This document shows, one piece after another, positions 20,753 to 31,100 of a stretch of DNA of 35,488 nt. Under the pieces are notes generated by a model. It searched no databases and had not been told where the DNA came from. It saw nothing but the letters and a program-made list of their open reading frames with translations. This stretch comes from Clostridia bacterium. Its GTDB lineage: Bacteria; Bacillota; Clostridia; Oscillospirales; Acutalibacteraceae. The DNA lies in assembly GCA_017434855.1 (NCBI GenBank), contig JAFRUA010000057.1, forward strand, positions 1-35,488, in the 5' to 3' direction. The first letter of the stretch is position 1. Every line of letters starts with the position of its first letter. The position numbers and the translations under genes are program-made.

Positions 20753-22810
20753 ATGACCTGGTTCATCGACAATCTCAAATTCATCGTTCCCGCAGTCAGC
20801 GTGGTCGGCTTGCTGTTTGCGCTGCTGTTGGCGCTCAAAGTCAAACGGCAGGCGCCGGGCAACGACCGGATGAAAGAGATCGCTGCCGCCATCCACGAGG
20901 GCGCAACGGCGTTCCTGTTTGCGGAATACAAGATCATCGTCATTTTTATTGCCGTGATTTTCCTTGCCATCGGTTTTGGGCTGAAAAACTGGATCGAGGC
21001 GGTCTGCTTCCTGGTGGGCGCGATCTTTTCCATCGCGGCCGGCTTCTTCGGTATGCAGGTGGCGACGCTTGCCAATGTGCGCACTGCGAACGCGGCGAAG
21101 GAAAAGGGCATGTCCAAGGCGCTGTCTGTCGCGTTTTCCGGCGGTGCGGTCATGGGCCTTTGCGTCGCGGGCTTCGGTCTGCTCGGTATCTCCGTGATTT
21201 ATGCGATCACCAAGGACGCGAGCGTGCTCTTCGGTTTCTCGCTCGGCGCGTCCTCCATCGCGCTGTTTGCCCGTGTGGGCGGCGGCATCTATACCAAAGC
21301 GGCTGACGTCGGCGCCGACCTGGTCGGCAAGGTCGAGGCCGGTATCCCCGAAGACGACCCGCGCAACCCCGCCGTGGTTGCCGACAACGTGGGCGACAAT
21401 GTGGGCGATGTGGCCGGCATGGGCGCCGACCTGTTTGAAAGCTACAGCGGCGCGGTGATCTCTGCCATGACGCTGGGTCTGCTGGTGACCCAGGGCACAA
21501 CCAGGGGCATCAACGGCCTGCTGTTCCCGCTGCTGATCGCGGCGGTCGGCCTGCTGGCTTCGATCATCGGCACCTTCTTTGTGCGCGGCGAAAGCAACCC
21601 CTCCGGTGCGCTGAAGATCGGTACATATGTCGCGTCCGGCGCGGTGCTGGTCGGTTCGCTTGTGTTCAGCCAGATGTTGCTTGGCAACATCTATTACGGT
21701 GTGACCATCGTTGCCGGCCTGATCGTCGGCGTGTTGATCGGCTATTTTACCGAGGTCTATACCTCAGACGCCTATCGCTCGGTCAAAAAGATCGCGAAAC
21801 AGTCTGAGACCGGTGCGGCCACCAACATCATCTCCGGTATCGCGACGGGCTTCCAGTCCACGGCGATCACCATCCTGCTGATCTGCGTCGGCATCTTTGT
21901 CGCGTTCTACTTCGGCGTCAAGGCGACCGGCGGCTCGGTTTCCGGCGGTATCTACGGCATCGCGCTTGCTGCGGTCGGCATGTTGTCCACCACGGGCATC
22001 ACCGTGGCGGTGGACGCCTACGGTCCCATCGCGGACAACGCGGGCGGCATTGCCGAAATGAGCGGTCTGAATGAAAATGTGCGCAAAATCACCGATAAGC
22101 TCGACTCGGTCGGCAACACCACCGCCGCCATGGGCAAGGGCTTCGCCAGCGGCTCCGCGGCGCTCACCGCGCTGGCGCTGTTCTTCTCGTTCAAAGAAGC
22201 GGTCAGCCTTGAAAAGATCGACTTGCTCAACAGCAATGTCGTCATCGGTCTGCTGCTTGGCGGCATGCTGCCATTCATCTTCTCTGCATTCACGATGGAA
22301 TCCGTCTCCAAGGCGGCCTATCAGATGATCGAAGAGGTCCGCCGTCAGTTCCGTGAGATCCCCGGCATTCTGAAGGGGACCGGCAAGCCGGACTACAAGA
22401 CCTGCGTGGCCATCTCTACCAAAGCGTCGCTGCGTGAAATGATCGTTCCCGGCCTGCTGGCTGTTGCCGCGCCGCTGCTGGTCGGCTGCCTGCTCGGCAC
22501 CGCCGCGCTGGGCGGTCTGCTGGCCGGTTCGCTGGTGACGGGCGTTTTGCTCGCGGTGTTTATGTCCAACGCCGGCGGCGCATGGGACAACGCCAAAAAG
22601 TACATCGAGGGCGGCCATCACGGCGGCAAGGGCAGCGAAAGCCACAAGGCGGCCGTGGTCGGCGACACCGTGGGCGACCCGTTCAAGGATACGTCCGGCC
22701 CGTCCATCAACATCCTCATCAAGCTGATGACCGTTGTGGCGCTGGTCTTTGCGCCGATCTTCCTCAAGATCAACGCGGGCGCCGGCTGGCTCGGCAACCT
22801 GAAGTTCTGA
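20753..22810 (+). CDS. hppA: K+-dependent membrane-bound pyrophosphatase (ion-pumping)
   Basis: This 685-residue protein has about sixteen membrane helices and couples pyrophosphate hydrolysis to H+ or Na+ pumping across the membrane. The substrate site is visible as [42 protein letters not shown], split over two catalytic loops, and near the end [32 protein letters not shown] (454-463) has Ala rather than Lys after the TT pair, the mark of the K+-dependent class; in Clostridia these are often Na+ pumps, but the ion cannot be read with certainty. The ribosome-binding site is AAGGGGAAA. Terminator at 22828. Confidence 0.95.
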   Translation: MTWFIDNLKFIVPAVSVVGLLFALLLALKVKRQAPGNDRMKEIAAAIHEGATAFLFAEYKIIVIFIAVIFLAIGFGLKNWIEAVCFLVGAIFSIAAGFFGMQVATLANVRTANAAKEKGMSKALSVAFSGGAVMGLCVAGFGLLGISVIYAITKDASVLFGFSLGASSIALFARVGGGIYTKAADVGADLVGKVEAGIPEDDPRNPAVVADNVGDNVGDVAGMGADLFESYSGAVISAMTLGLLVTQGTTRGINGLLFPLLIAAVGLLASIIGTFFVRGESNPSGALKIGTYVASGAVLVGSLVFSQMLLGNIYYGVTIVAGLIVGVLIGYFTEVYTSDAYRSVKKIAKQSETGAATNIISGIATGFQSTAITILLICVGIFVAFYFGVKATGGSVSGGIYGIALAAVGMLSTTGITVAVDAYGPIADNAGGIAEMSGLNENVRKITDKLDSVGNTTAAMGKGFASGSAALTALALFFSFKEAVSLEKIDLLNSNVVIGLLLGGMLPFIFSAFTMESVSKAAYQMIEEVRRQFREIPGILKGTGKPDYKTCVAISTKASLREMIVPGLLAVAAPLLVGCLLGTAALGGLLAGSLVTGVLLAVFMSNAGGAWDNAKKYIEGGHHGGKGSESHKAAVVGDTVGDPFKDTSGPSINILIKLMTVVALVFAPIFLKINAGAGWLGNLKF

Positions 22811-22827
22811 TTCAATCTTTCTACCGC

Positions 22828-22860
22828 AAAAGACTGCAGCCGCAAGACTGCGGTCTTTTT
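22828..22860 (+). terminator. Intrinsic terminator after hppA
   Basis: AAAAGACTGCAG (22828-22839) pairs with CTGCGGTCTTTT (22848-22859), one G-U pair, followed by T. Confidence 0.88.
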
Positions 22861-22901
22861 GTGCTTTCATTCCCTTGCAGGACCTTTTCATTCCGAGTGT
22901 A

Positions 22902-22931
22902 TTGACAAAACCGTTTTCTCGGGGGTATACT
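22902..22931 (+). promoter_or_regulatory. Sigma-A promoter for CotH-like gene
   Basis: TTGACA (22902-22907) and TATACT (22926-22931), 18-bp spacer, 44 bp before the start. Confidence 0.75.
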
Positions 22932-22975
22932 CTGAATGAGCAGATCATGCAATTCAAGGGAAAGAAGGCCATCTT

Positions 22976-25006
22976 ATGAAACGAACACTTTCGTTGCTGC
23001 TGGCGCTGCTGCTGGCGCTGTCGGTGTTTTCACTCGGCCTGACTGCGGCTGCCGAAGACGCCGGCATCGAAACGCTGAAAATCAACCCCTATGGCGGGGA
23101 CGCGGACGCGCCCGACACGGTTTCGTGGTACACTGCGGGCGGCGCATCTTTTCTGTTCCTTCCGGCAGAGACCGACCCCGCGGCGGCAAAGGTCTGGTTC
23201 ACCGCGTCCGGCGACGTGACGCTGGACGGCGACGTGCTCACAAACGGCGGGTCTGCCGCCGCCTTTACTGCGGGGACGCACACCCTTGCCTGCGGCGACA
23301 GAACCTATCCGCTGACAGTCTGCGGTGCGTCTGACATTCCGAAGGTGTATCTGACCACCCAATCCGGCAGCCTGTCCTACATCCATCAAAGCAAAAACAA
23401 CAAGGAGCCCGGCACGATCCGCATTTATGAGAATGGTGCGCTGACGCTGGACAAAGACCTCAAGCAGATCAAGGGCCGCGGCAACGCCACGTGGAACTAT
23501 CCCAAAAAGCCATACAACATCAAGTTTGACAAAAAGACCGCCGTGCTCGGCATGCCGAAGGCGAAAAAGTGGACGCTGCTTGCGGGGCACTATCATGACA
23601 ACGCGCTGATGAAAAACCGCTTTGCGCTGGATTTCGGCAGGCTGATCGGCTTGGACGAGACCTCAGAGTGCCGGTCGGTCGACCTGTATGTCAACGGGGA
23701 ATATCTCGGCGTGTATCTGATCTGCGAAAGCGTGGAGGTCGGCGAGAACCGGGTGGACATTACCGACCTTGACAAAGCCTACGAAAATGCGAACCCCGAT
23801 GCGGGCGATCTGGAGGCTTTGCCGCAGTGCGGCGTGCGGTCCGGCTATGTGCCCGGCAGCATGAAGTGGATCGACATCCCGAATTCGCCGGAGGACATCA
23901 GCGGCGGCTATCTGCTGGAGGTGGACTATCTCAATCGCTACCACGCGGAGCCCAGCGGCTTTGTGTCCAACGTGGGCATGCCCATCGTGATCGGCAGTCC
24001 GGAATATGCGTCGCGATCCGAGGTCGAATACATCAGCGCGCTGTGGAACGCGGCGGAGGAAGCGCTGTATTCCCCGACCGGGTACAATGCCGCCGGCAAA
24101 CATTTCACAGAGTGCTTTGACATGGACAGTCTGGTGAAATGTTATCTGGCCGAAGAGTTCACCAAGGACGTGGACAGCGGCATCACGAGCTTTTACTTCT
24201 ATAAAAAAGCGGGTGACGACAAATTCTATGCCGGCCCGCTGTGGGACTTTGACCATGCGCTCGGCAGCGGCACCACCATCGGCAACCGCCTGACGGTCTT
24301 TGAGCCGGACACCTGGTACGCCAATCAGCTGCACCGCAATTCCATCGACACCGCCTGCAGCAATTTTCCCACCTTTTTTGCACAATGTTACAGCTTTCCG
24401 GTCTTCCGTGCTGCGGTCACGGCGCAGTGGCCGCAGGCAGCCGCCGCGTTTGAAGAGACCGCGCTGCCCGCGCTCACGGCCGGGTTGGAGGTGCTGCATG
24501 CTTCGGCTGTGATGAACCACCTGCGCTGGAACACCTATCAAAGCACGGATGTCGCAACGGTATCCGCCAAAAGTGTACAGGACGCAAACGCCCTGGTCGC
24601 CTTCCTGACAAACCGTGCGCCGGCGCTGAGCAAGGGCTTTGCCGCAGACGGGGCGACCGTGGTCTATGACGGCAACGGCGGCAGCGGACAGACACTGTAT
24701 GACGCAAAAATCTATTCCGTCGGGGAAACCGCAGCGGCCCGCGAAAACGTCACCTATACGCGCGACGGCTTCACGTTTGCCGGGTGGAACACCAAAGCCG
24801 ACGGGTCCGGCGCCGCCGTGGCGGCCAACGAAACGTTCACGCTCACAGAGAATTATACGGTGCTGTACGCCCAATGGGAGGCCGTGCCGCCCGAAGAGCC
24901 GCAGGAACCCGACACGCCCGCGCAGCCGGACAGCGGAAAAAAGCTGAACTTTTTCCAGCGGTTCTGGAAATGGCTGAAGAATCTGTTCAAAAAAATCTTT
25001 GGTTGA
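22976..25006 (+). CDS. Secreted CotH-like protein kinase with InlB B-repeat
   Basis: This 676-residue protein has a signal peptide (about 1-26) and is exported. Residues about 120-510 are a CotH kinase domain: KGRGNATWNYPKKPYNIKF (166-184), KKWTLLAGHYHDNALMKN, DLYVNGEYLGVYLICESVEVG (236-256) and the metal-binding WDFD (423-426) in GPLWDFDHALG. CotH enzymes of spore formers phosphorylate Ser in coat proteins; extracellular versions like this have unknown targets. Residues about 560-640 form one InlB B-repeat (YDGNGG ... FAGWNTKADGSG ... YAQWE), a cell-surface module. The tail KKLNFFQRFWKWLKNLFKKIFG (655-676) is basic and aromatic. It is monocistronic, with no coat gene nearby. Confidence 0.88.
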   Translation: MKRTLSLLLALLLALSVFSLGLTAAAEDAGIETLKINPYGGDADAPDTVSWYTAGGASFLFLPAETDPAAAKVWFTASGDVTLDGDVLTNGGSAAAFTAGTHTLACGDRTYPLTVCGASDIPKVYLTTQSGSLSYIHQSKNNKEPGTIRIYENGALTLDKDLKQIKGRGNATWNYPKKPYNIKFDKKTAVLGMPKAKKWTLLAGHYHDNALMKNRFALDFGRLIGLDETSECRSVDLYVNGEYLGVYLICESVEVGENRVDITDLDKAYENANPDAGDLEALPQCGVRSGYVPGSMKWIDIPNSPEDISGGYLLEVDYLNRYHAEPSGFVSNVGMPIVIGSPEYASRSEVEYISALWNAAEEALYSPTGYNAAGKHFTECFDMDSLVKCYLAEEFTKDVDSGITSFYFYKKAGDDKFYAGPLWDFDHALGSGTTIGNRLTVFEPDTWYANQLHRNSIDTACSNFPTFFAQCYSFPVFRAAVTAQWPQAAAAFEETALPALTAGLEVLHASAVMNHLRWNTYQSTDVATVSAKSVQDANALVAFLTNRAPALSKGFAADGATVVYDGNGGSGQTLYDAKIYSVGETAAARENVTYTRDGFTFAGWNTKADGSGAAVAANETFTLTENYTVLYAQWEAVPPEEPQEPDTPAQPDSGKKLNFFQRFWKWLKNLFKKIFG

Positions 25007-25013
25007 TGAAACA

Positions 25014-25047
25014 CCGCCCGTACCCGAAAAGGTATGGGCGGCGCGTT
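25014..25047. terminator. Bidirectional terminator between CotH-like gene and dpaB
   Basis: CCGCCCGTACC (25014-25024) pairs with GGTATGGGCGG (25031-25041) around a short A-rich loop; CGCGTTTT follows on plus. It is placed between two convergent stops. Confidence 0.65.
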
Positions 25048-25614
25048 TTATGCGAGGATCGGAAGCTGCCGGCCCTCCAGTGCAGCTTCGGCGGCCTCCA
25101 CGGTCCGTTCAAACCGGCACACAACGGAGCGCGGCTTTTCCTGTGGAGCGTCGGGCGCCATTGGAATGAAAAAAACATGCCGCGCATTGAGCAGCCGGGC
25201 AATGGCGCCGGCGCTGCCGGCAAGCGCGTCGTTGGTGGAAACGCCCAGCAGCACCGGGCGGGCTGCACGCAGCTGAGATTTGACGGCCAGCGTGACCGCG
25301 GTGTCATAGATGCCGGCGGCCAGCTTGCCGAGCGTGTTGCCGGTGCAGGGCGAAACGATCAGCAGGTCGCACAGCCGCTTCGGCCCGATCGGTTCCGCAT
25401 CGGTCAGCGTGCGCAGGGCGGGGCGGCCGGCAACGGTTTCCATGGTTTTGATGAAATCTGCGGCTTTGCCGAAGCGGGTGTCGATCGTTGCGGCGTGTTC
25501 GGACAGCAGGGGGATCAGGTCATACCCTGCGTCTTTGAGCGAACGCATGGCGGTCATGGCGCGCCCAAGGCAGCAAAAGGAGCCGGTGACGGCGTAACAG
25601 ATGGTGGCGTTGAT
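25048..25614 (-). CDS. dpaB: Dipicolinate synthase subunit B, apparent ATC start
   Basis: Subunit B (SpoVFB) is the flavoprotein-like partner of DpaA in making dipicolinic acid for the spore core in the mother cell. The conserved flavoprotein-fold N-terminus (NATICYAVTGSFCCLG) is encoded upstream of the first ATG (25557) and has no ATG, GTG or TTG; the frame is closed by a stop at 25621-25623. GGAGG at 25628-25624 lies nine bases before ATC at 25614, so ATC is the likely start, giving 188 residues, close to the usual 195-200. Later motifs are DTRFGKAADFIKTME, DAEPIGPKRLCDLLIVSPCTGNTLGKLA and LGVSTNDAL. If only ATG 25557 were used, the product would lack the first strand and loop. A base change at the start codon is the alternative. 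Confidence 0.75.
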   Translation of the reverse strand: MNATICYAVTGSFCCLGRAMTAMRSLKDAGYDLIPLLSEHAATIDTRFGKAADFIKTMETVAGRPALRTLTDAEPIGPKRLCDLLIVSPCTGNTLGKLAAGIYDTAVTLAVKSQLRAARPVLLGVSTNDALAGSAGAIARLLNARHVFFIPMAPDAPQEKPRSVVCRFERTVEAAEAALEGRQLPILA

Positions 25615-26441
25615 AAACCTTCACCTCCGTTCAGGGCGGCGTCGATCAGGGGGAGCCATGCCCGCGCGGCGGCTTTTGGCGTGAAGCGTCCTGGCAGCGC
25701 GGCGCCGTTCAGATACGCGCAGGCAACATCGTTTTTGTCCGTACCGAACGGCGGCGACGCCAGCTCCAGATAGCGTGCGTCCGGGCGAAACCGCTGTGCG
25801 GCGTCTGAAGAAAACAGCCGGTGCGGCACGGTGTTGATGATGACGGAAAAGGCGGATGCGTCCAGGCCGGCAACGTCGATCGCTTTGCAGCCCAGCAGGG
25901 CGGCCTGCGTTCTTTGCTGCGGATCGCGGGCGGCAACGGTGACGCTGCAGCCGATGGCGCACAGCAGTTTTGCCACGGCGCGGGCAACACGGCCGAACCC
26001 CGTGATGAGGTATTGCGCGGCGCAAAGGTCGTCATCGGTGCTGCAAAGCAGCAGCCGCAGTGCGCCCTGTGCCGTGAGCGCGGCGTTGGCCGACAGAAAC
26101 ATTTCGCTGTGGGTGCAGTCCAGCCACCGCACGCCGGCGCGGTCCAATGCGGCGCATTGCGCCGGAGAAAACCCGCCGCCGACCACCCACTGCCCGTTGG
26201 TCAGGGCTGTCAGCACGGCGTCCAGGCGGAACGCACGGTCCGGTGCGCCGGACACAAACACCCCGTCGCGGCTGACCGGATATGGCAAAAGCACGCCCCG
26301 GCAGCGGCAAACGGTTTCGGCAAGGACCGCGTCTTCGCAGGGCAGCGCCGGGCGCAAAACAAGCAGACCGCGGCCGCGCAAAAGCGCCGCAAGGTGTGCC
26401 TGGCGTTCGTCGCCGCCAAGGATCAGGATCGTCTGATGCAT
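25554..26441 (-). CDS. dpaA: Dipicolinate synthase subunit A
   Basis: This 295-residue protein is subunit A (SpoVFA), the Rossmann-fold subunit that makes dipicolinic acid from a lysine-pathway intermediate. The N-terminal LILGGDERQAHLAALL and the central dinucleotide-binding stretch YLITGFGRVARAVAKLLCAIGCSVTVAARD (with TGFGRVA) are clear; VIINTVPHRLF and LELASPPFGTD follow. The family normally ends near the LIDAALNGGEG stretch; the last 20 residues (LSTPPSVTPSPAPFAALGAP) overlap dpaB by 61 bp and look like read-through after loss of an earlier stop. GGGAG precedes the ATG. Confidence 0.85.
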   Translation of the reverse strand: MHQTILILGGDERQAHLAALLRGRGLLVLRPALPCEDAVLAETVCRCRGVLLPYPVSRDGVFVSGAPDRAFRLDAVLTALTNGQWVVGGGFSPAQCAALDRAGVRWLDCTHSEMFLSANAALTAQGALRLLLCSTDDDLCAAQYLITGFGRVARAVAKLLCAIGCSVTVAARDPQQRTQAALLGCKAIDVAGLDASAFSVIINTVPHRLFSSDAAQRFRPDARYLELASPPFGTDKNDVACAYLNGAALPGRFTPKAAARAWLPLIDAALNGGEGLSTPPSVTPSPAPFAALGAP

Positions 26442-26461
26442 GTGATCTCTCCCTTCGCTTC

Positions 26462-26487
26462 ATCGTATGCCGGAAAAAACTTTTGGT
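26462..26487 (-). promoter_or_regulatory. Possible sigma-K promoter of dpaAB
   Basis: On the minus strand AC (26487-26486), 16 bases, then CATACGAT (26469-26462) fits the sigma-K form AC-N16-CATAnnnT. dpaAB is a sigma-K target in Bacillus. The short distance to the start (21 bp) and the weak -35 keep the confidence low. Confidence 0.4.
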
Positions 26488-26504
26488 GAATTTTGAAAAA
26501 AGGG

Positions 26505-26533
26505 TTGCAAGATGTCAAAGATTTGACTATAAT
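26505..26533 (+). promoter_or_regulatory. Sigma-A promoter for murC
   Basis: TTGCAA (26505-26510) and TATAAT (26528-26533) with a 17-bp spacer, 32 bp before the start codon, divergent from dpaA. Confidence 0.8.
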
Positions 26534-26564
26534 AAACCAATACTATGAAACAGAGGTGGAAGAT

Positions 26565-27944
26565 ATGCCAAATATCGACCAGGTTTTAAAAACTGCGCGG
26601 CGTGTTCACTTCATCGGCATCGGCGGGTCCGGCATGTGCCCGCTGGCAGAGATTCTGCAGACCTGGGGCTATGAGATCACCGGGTCAGACAACAACCCGG
26701 GCGACAACATCGATCATCTGCGTGACCTGGGCGTCAAGGTGACGCTGGGCCAAACTGCAGACAACATTGCCGGCGCCGAGCTGATCGTGTATACCGCGGC
26801 AATTTTGCCTGACAACCCGGAGCTGCTGGCAGCCAAAGGCAGCGGCATTCCCTGCTTTGAGCGCGCGGCGCTGTTTGGCGCGCTGACCCGGCGGTTTCGC
26901 AACTGCATCGCCGTTTGCGGCACGCACGGCAAAACAACGGTGACGTCCATGCTGACTCAGGTGCTGCTGATGGCGGGGGAGGACCCGTCTGCCGTGATCG
27001 GCGGCGTGCTGCCGCTCATCGGGTCGCACGGGCGCGCGGGCCAAAGCGAAACGATGGTCTGCGAGGCCTGCGAGTTCAACGACCATTATCTGGAGCTGTC
27101 GCCCGACGTGGCGGTGATCCTGAACGTGGACGAGGACCATCTGGAATATTTCAAGAATTTGGACAACATTATTTCGTCCTTTCGCAAGTTTGCGTCGCTG
27201 ACCGGCAGAACGCTGATCTATAACGGCGACGACGCCAACACCTGCGCCGCCGTTGCCGGTGTGGAAAAAGAAAAGATCACCTTCGGTCTTGCACCCGCAA
27301 ACGATTATTCCGCCGTCAACGTCACTTATGAGCGCGGCTCTTTTGCCGTGTTTGATGTGCTGCACAGCGGTGAGATCATCGCGCACCTGAAGCTCAACAT
27401 TCCGGGCGCCCACAATGTGCTCAACGCGCTGGCCGCCTTTGCTGCGGCGCGGCACGCGGGCGTCAGCATTGCGGACTGTGAAGCGGGGATCGCGGCGTTT
27501 TCCGGCGCGGGGCGGCGGTTTGAAATTCACGGCACCTTCCGCGGCATCACGATTGCAGACGACTATGCCCACCATCCAAACGAGCTGGAGGCGACGCTGA
27601 CGGCCGCGATGCAAATGGGATACCGCACGGTGTGGGCAGTGTTTCAGCCGTTCACTTATTCGCGCACGGCGCTGCTGTTTGACGACTTTGCGCGGGTGCT
27701 GCAGATTCCGGATCGCTGCGTGATGACCGAGATCATGGGCTCGCGCGAGCGCAACACTTATAACATCTATACGGCAGACCTGGCGGCAAAGATTCCTGGG
27801 TCTGTGTGGTTCAACACCTTTGAAGAGGTCGTGGATTATGTGCTGGCGAACGCCGGGGCGGGCGACCTGGTGATCACGCTGGGCTGCGGCGATATCTATA
27901 AGGCCGCCAAAATGATGGTGCAAAAACTGAAAGCAGCCGATTGA
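26565..27944 (+). CDS. murC: UDP-N-acetylmuramate-L-alanine ligase
   Basis: This 459-residue enzyme joins L-alanine to UDP-MurNAc with ATP, the first amino-acid step of peptidoglycan precursor synthesis in the cytoplasm. Domain 1 begins with VHFIGIGGSGMCPLAEIL, the UDP-substrate Rossmann fold. CGTHGKTT (118-125) is the ATP-binding loop; VCEACEFNDHYLELSPDVAVILNVDEDHLEYF is the central signature; FSGAGRRFEIHG and DDYAHHPNELEATL (domain 3 start) complete the family pattern. The start at 26565 follows AGAGGTGG; the frame is open upstream but starts before the promoter boxes. It is the only cell-wall gene here and has its own promoter. Confidence 0.96.
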   Translation: MPNIDQVLKTARRVHFIGIGGSGMCPLAEILQTWGYEITGSDNNPGDNIDHLRDLGVKVTLGQTADNIAGAELIVYTAAILPDNPELLAAKGSGIPCFERAALFGALTRRFRNCIAVCGTHGKTTVTSMLTQVLLMAGEDPSAVIGGVLPLIGSHGRAGQSETMVCEACEFNDHYLELSPDVAVILNVDEDHLEYFKNLDNIISSFRKFASLTGRTLIYNGDDANTCAAVAGVEKEKITFGLAPANDYSAVNVTYERGSFAVFDVLHSGEIIAHLKLNIPGAHNVLNALAAFAAARHAGVSIADCEAGIAAFSGAGRRFEIHGTFRGITIADDYAHHPNELEATLTAAMQMGYRTVWAVFQPFTYSRTALLFDDFARVLQIPDRCVMTEIMGSRERNTYNIYTADLAAKIPGSVWFNTFEEVVDYVLANAGAGDLVITLGCGDIYKAAKMMVQKLKAAD

Positions 27945-28094
27945 GCTGCCTTCGGAACCCGAATATGAAACAGCCGATGACGGATCGGCGCACAAAATGG
28001 CAATTCCGCCCAAAGGAATGTTGGAGAAACGCACAAGTTTCCCGGCTGACTTTTGTTGAAAGTGACGGAAAATGTGTCTTCCCTTGCTGCGCGC

Positions 28095-28123
28095 TTGATT
28101 TCGTCATCGGTTCCTTGTATAAT
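28095..28123 (+). promoter_or_regulatory. Sigma-A promoter for papain-like protease
   Basis: TTGATT (28095-28100) and TATAAT (28118-28123) have a 17-bp spacer; TG precedes the -10 box. The 150 bp between murC and here hold a small GCCGAT/ATCGGC inverted repeat only. Confidence 0.78.
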
Positions 28124-28157
28124 GAAACTGACAAACCATTTGTTTGAGGTGATCGTG

Positions 28158-31100
28158 ATGAAACGAATGCTGTCTTTGCTCCTGACGTTCCTTTTGGTCC
28201 TGACGTATTGCCCCGCGGCGCTTGCCGTGCCGACCGCCGCGCCGGCCGCCGCGGCAGAGGACACCCGTCCGCCGCTGCCGGAGGGATTCCGGTTTTCTGC
28301 CTTTGATTATGAGGATGCGACCGGCGGCCACTGCTATTATATCGAGACCGAACCGAGCGTATACGGCTATATTTACGGCTATTGGATCGATGAGACCGGC
28401 GCCCGGCTGGAACCGGCAAAGCCGGCCCGCGTTCGCGCCGCTGCAGACACGCGGAGCTTTGCGCGGACCTTTGACGCCCGCACGCTGGGCTACATCACCC
28501 CGGTGGAATACCAGACCGGCGGCACCTGCTGGGCGCATGCCGCCGCTGCCGTTATGGAAGCGAACGCCGTCAAAAAAGGCTATGCCGCCGTGGACGATAT
28601 CGACCTGGACGAGTATTATCTGGTCTGGTTCAGCCGCAAGGGCTATGACAGCGCGGCGACCGGCTCGCGCTATGACGGGCTGGTCACGTCAGACGATCTG
28701 CTGAACGACGGCGGCAACGAGGATTATATCGCGAACGCGACCCTGTCGTTCAGCGGCCCGGTGCTGGAATCCCGCTTTTCGGTGCGGACGCTGGCGCCCG
28801 ACGCCAAACGACTGGCGCCGGAGGATGAAAGCACATTGTTGACATCTATGCAGGCGACCTATACCACCGATACCCGGTTCCAGTATGACTATGTGAACAC
28901 CCGGGTGGATAAACTGGGCACCGCCGTTGCCGATATCAAACAGGGCGTGCTGGATTACGGCGCCGTGCAGGTCACGTATTATACGCCCGAATCAGAGCTG
29001 GCAAACAACTATTACACAAAGCAATGGGAGCTCAGCGGCAACGAGGTCTGCGCCTATTATTATCCGGACGCGCACAACCCGAACCATGCGGTGACGATCG
29101 TCGGCTGGGATGACGATTTCAGCGCCGAAAACTTTCAGATCGACTGTCAGCCGCCGGAAGACGGCGCCTGGCTGGTCAAAAACAGTTGGGGTTCCGACTG
29201 GGGCAACGACGGCTATTTCTGGCTGTCATACTGCGACGCGACGATCACCGCCGCCGTGGGTTATGAGGTGGAGCCGGCGCGCGAATTTGAAACGGTCTAT
29301 TCCTATAACGGTGTTCCGGCCTTCGGTTCCGCCGCACGGCCGTCTGCCAGGTCTCAGACGGTGCAGGCTGCCGGCGCGGTCTTTACCGTGGGCGCAGACG
29401 GCGACGCGCCGCAATATCTGCGCAAGGTCGCCTTTGGCTATGCCGGAACGGCGGCGTCTTATCCGTATTCGTTCAAAATCTATGGCAGCCTGACCCAGGC
29501 CAACGTCAGCAACCCCACCAAGGGATCGCTGCTTTATCAGCAGCAGGGGACAGTCTCTGCCGACGCGCCGTTCATCGACGTGACGGGCGACGTGCTTTTT
29601 ACTGCCGGAAAAAAGTACAGCCTGGTGTTTGATATGTATGACGTGTACCGCACCACCTTCCCGGTGTATTATGAGGGCGGCAGCACCACGGGCGCCGTCT
29701 ATTACAAGAGCGCGCGCTATGAGACCATGTTTAAACAAAGCGGCCTTTGGACCGATGCGAGCGTCAGCAATCTGAACGACCTGTATGTGCAGATGTTCAC
29801 GTCCGAGGCGCATGCAGACGCGCCGCGGGTGACCTTTGTCTGCCCGGGCGGCTATCGTTCCACCGCGCAGGCGGCGGACGGCTGCGTGGCGCTGCCGCAG
29901 ACAGACGGCTATACCTGGAGCTTCAGCTATAACGGCGAAGCGTTTGACGGCAGCGGCGTGACCCATGACATGACCGTGCTGGCGCACTGCTGCCCGGCCG
30001 AAGGAACGCCGAAGCCCGGCGAAAGCTGCACGCGGGAATACAAATGCATCTATTGCGGCGAGGTCGTGCGCACAGACCCGGCGGCGCACACCTTCACCGA
30101 CACCGTGATCGCCGCAACGCCGACCACGCCGGGGTACACCAAACGTGTGTGCGCCCTGTGCGGCCTGGAACAGATCACAGACGTCACTTATTATGAAGGT
30201 GCGGTCGGCGGCAGAACCGGCAACGTGTTCTGGCAGTATGCGGACGGCGTGCTGTCCTTTGCAGGGGAGGGCGCGATTCCGGATTTTGAACCCACAGACA
30301 GCAAGCCGTGGAACAACAACGCCGGCAACATCACCCGCGTGGTGGTCAATGACGGCATCACGGCGGTCGGCGACGAGGCATTGGCCTATCTGCCGGCGCT
30401 GACGTCCTTCACTTTTTCGCCCGATGTTGCGGTTCTGGGTGATTCTGTGTTTAAAAACTGCACCGCCCTGACCGAAGCGACTCTGCCCGGCACCGTTACC
30501 GGCTATGGCGCGGACCTGTTTGGCGGCTGCAAAAATCTTGAAACGATCACGATCGGCGAGGGCACGACCGCGCTGCGCCGCGCACTGATTGCAAGCCTTG
30601 ACACGACCTATCACCTGAAAACGCTAGCGCTGCCCGCGTCGCTGACGACGCTTGACGCCAAGGTCTATGAAAACGGGCTGCTGACGCTGGAAGCGGTCAC
30701 CGTGGCAGACGGCAACCCGGCGTTCAGTGCTGTGGACGGCGTGCTGTTTGACAGGGATCAGACCGAACTGATTCTTTATCCGCCTGCCCGCCCGGCGTTC
30801 TGTTATACTGTACCGGGCAGTGTCACTGCCCTGGGCGGCGCCGCGTTTGCATACTGCAGCGGCATTCGTTTCCTTGACCTGCTCGGCTGCGGGGTGACTG
30901 CGCTGCCGCAGGGTGCGCTTTATGACATGACGGGACTGCGGGGGCTGAATCTGCCCGACGCGCTGACGGTGATCGACGATCAGGCGCTCGGCTTTGGCGA
31001 CGGCTGTGATTTGGCGGCGCTCTATATCCCCTCCACAGTGACGCAGGTCGGTGACGGTGCGATTTCCGGCACAGTGCCGACCCTGTATACCGACAGTGCA

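Noticed and set aside
21764-22972. 402-codon minus-strand frame opposite hppA
   Set aside because: Composition typical of antisense frames (Arg, His, Gln, Asp rich) and it covers the membrane pyrophosphatase catalytic motifs on the other strand.
25048-25557. dpaB starting at ATG 25557
   Set aside because: This start would remove the conserved first strand and TGS loop of the flavoprotein fold and ignores the GGAGG placed nine bases before the ATC at 25614.
29226-30614. 462-codon minus-strand frame inside the protease gene
   Set aside because: No motif or start signal; the plus-strand product is continuous with recognised domains across this stretch.
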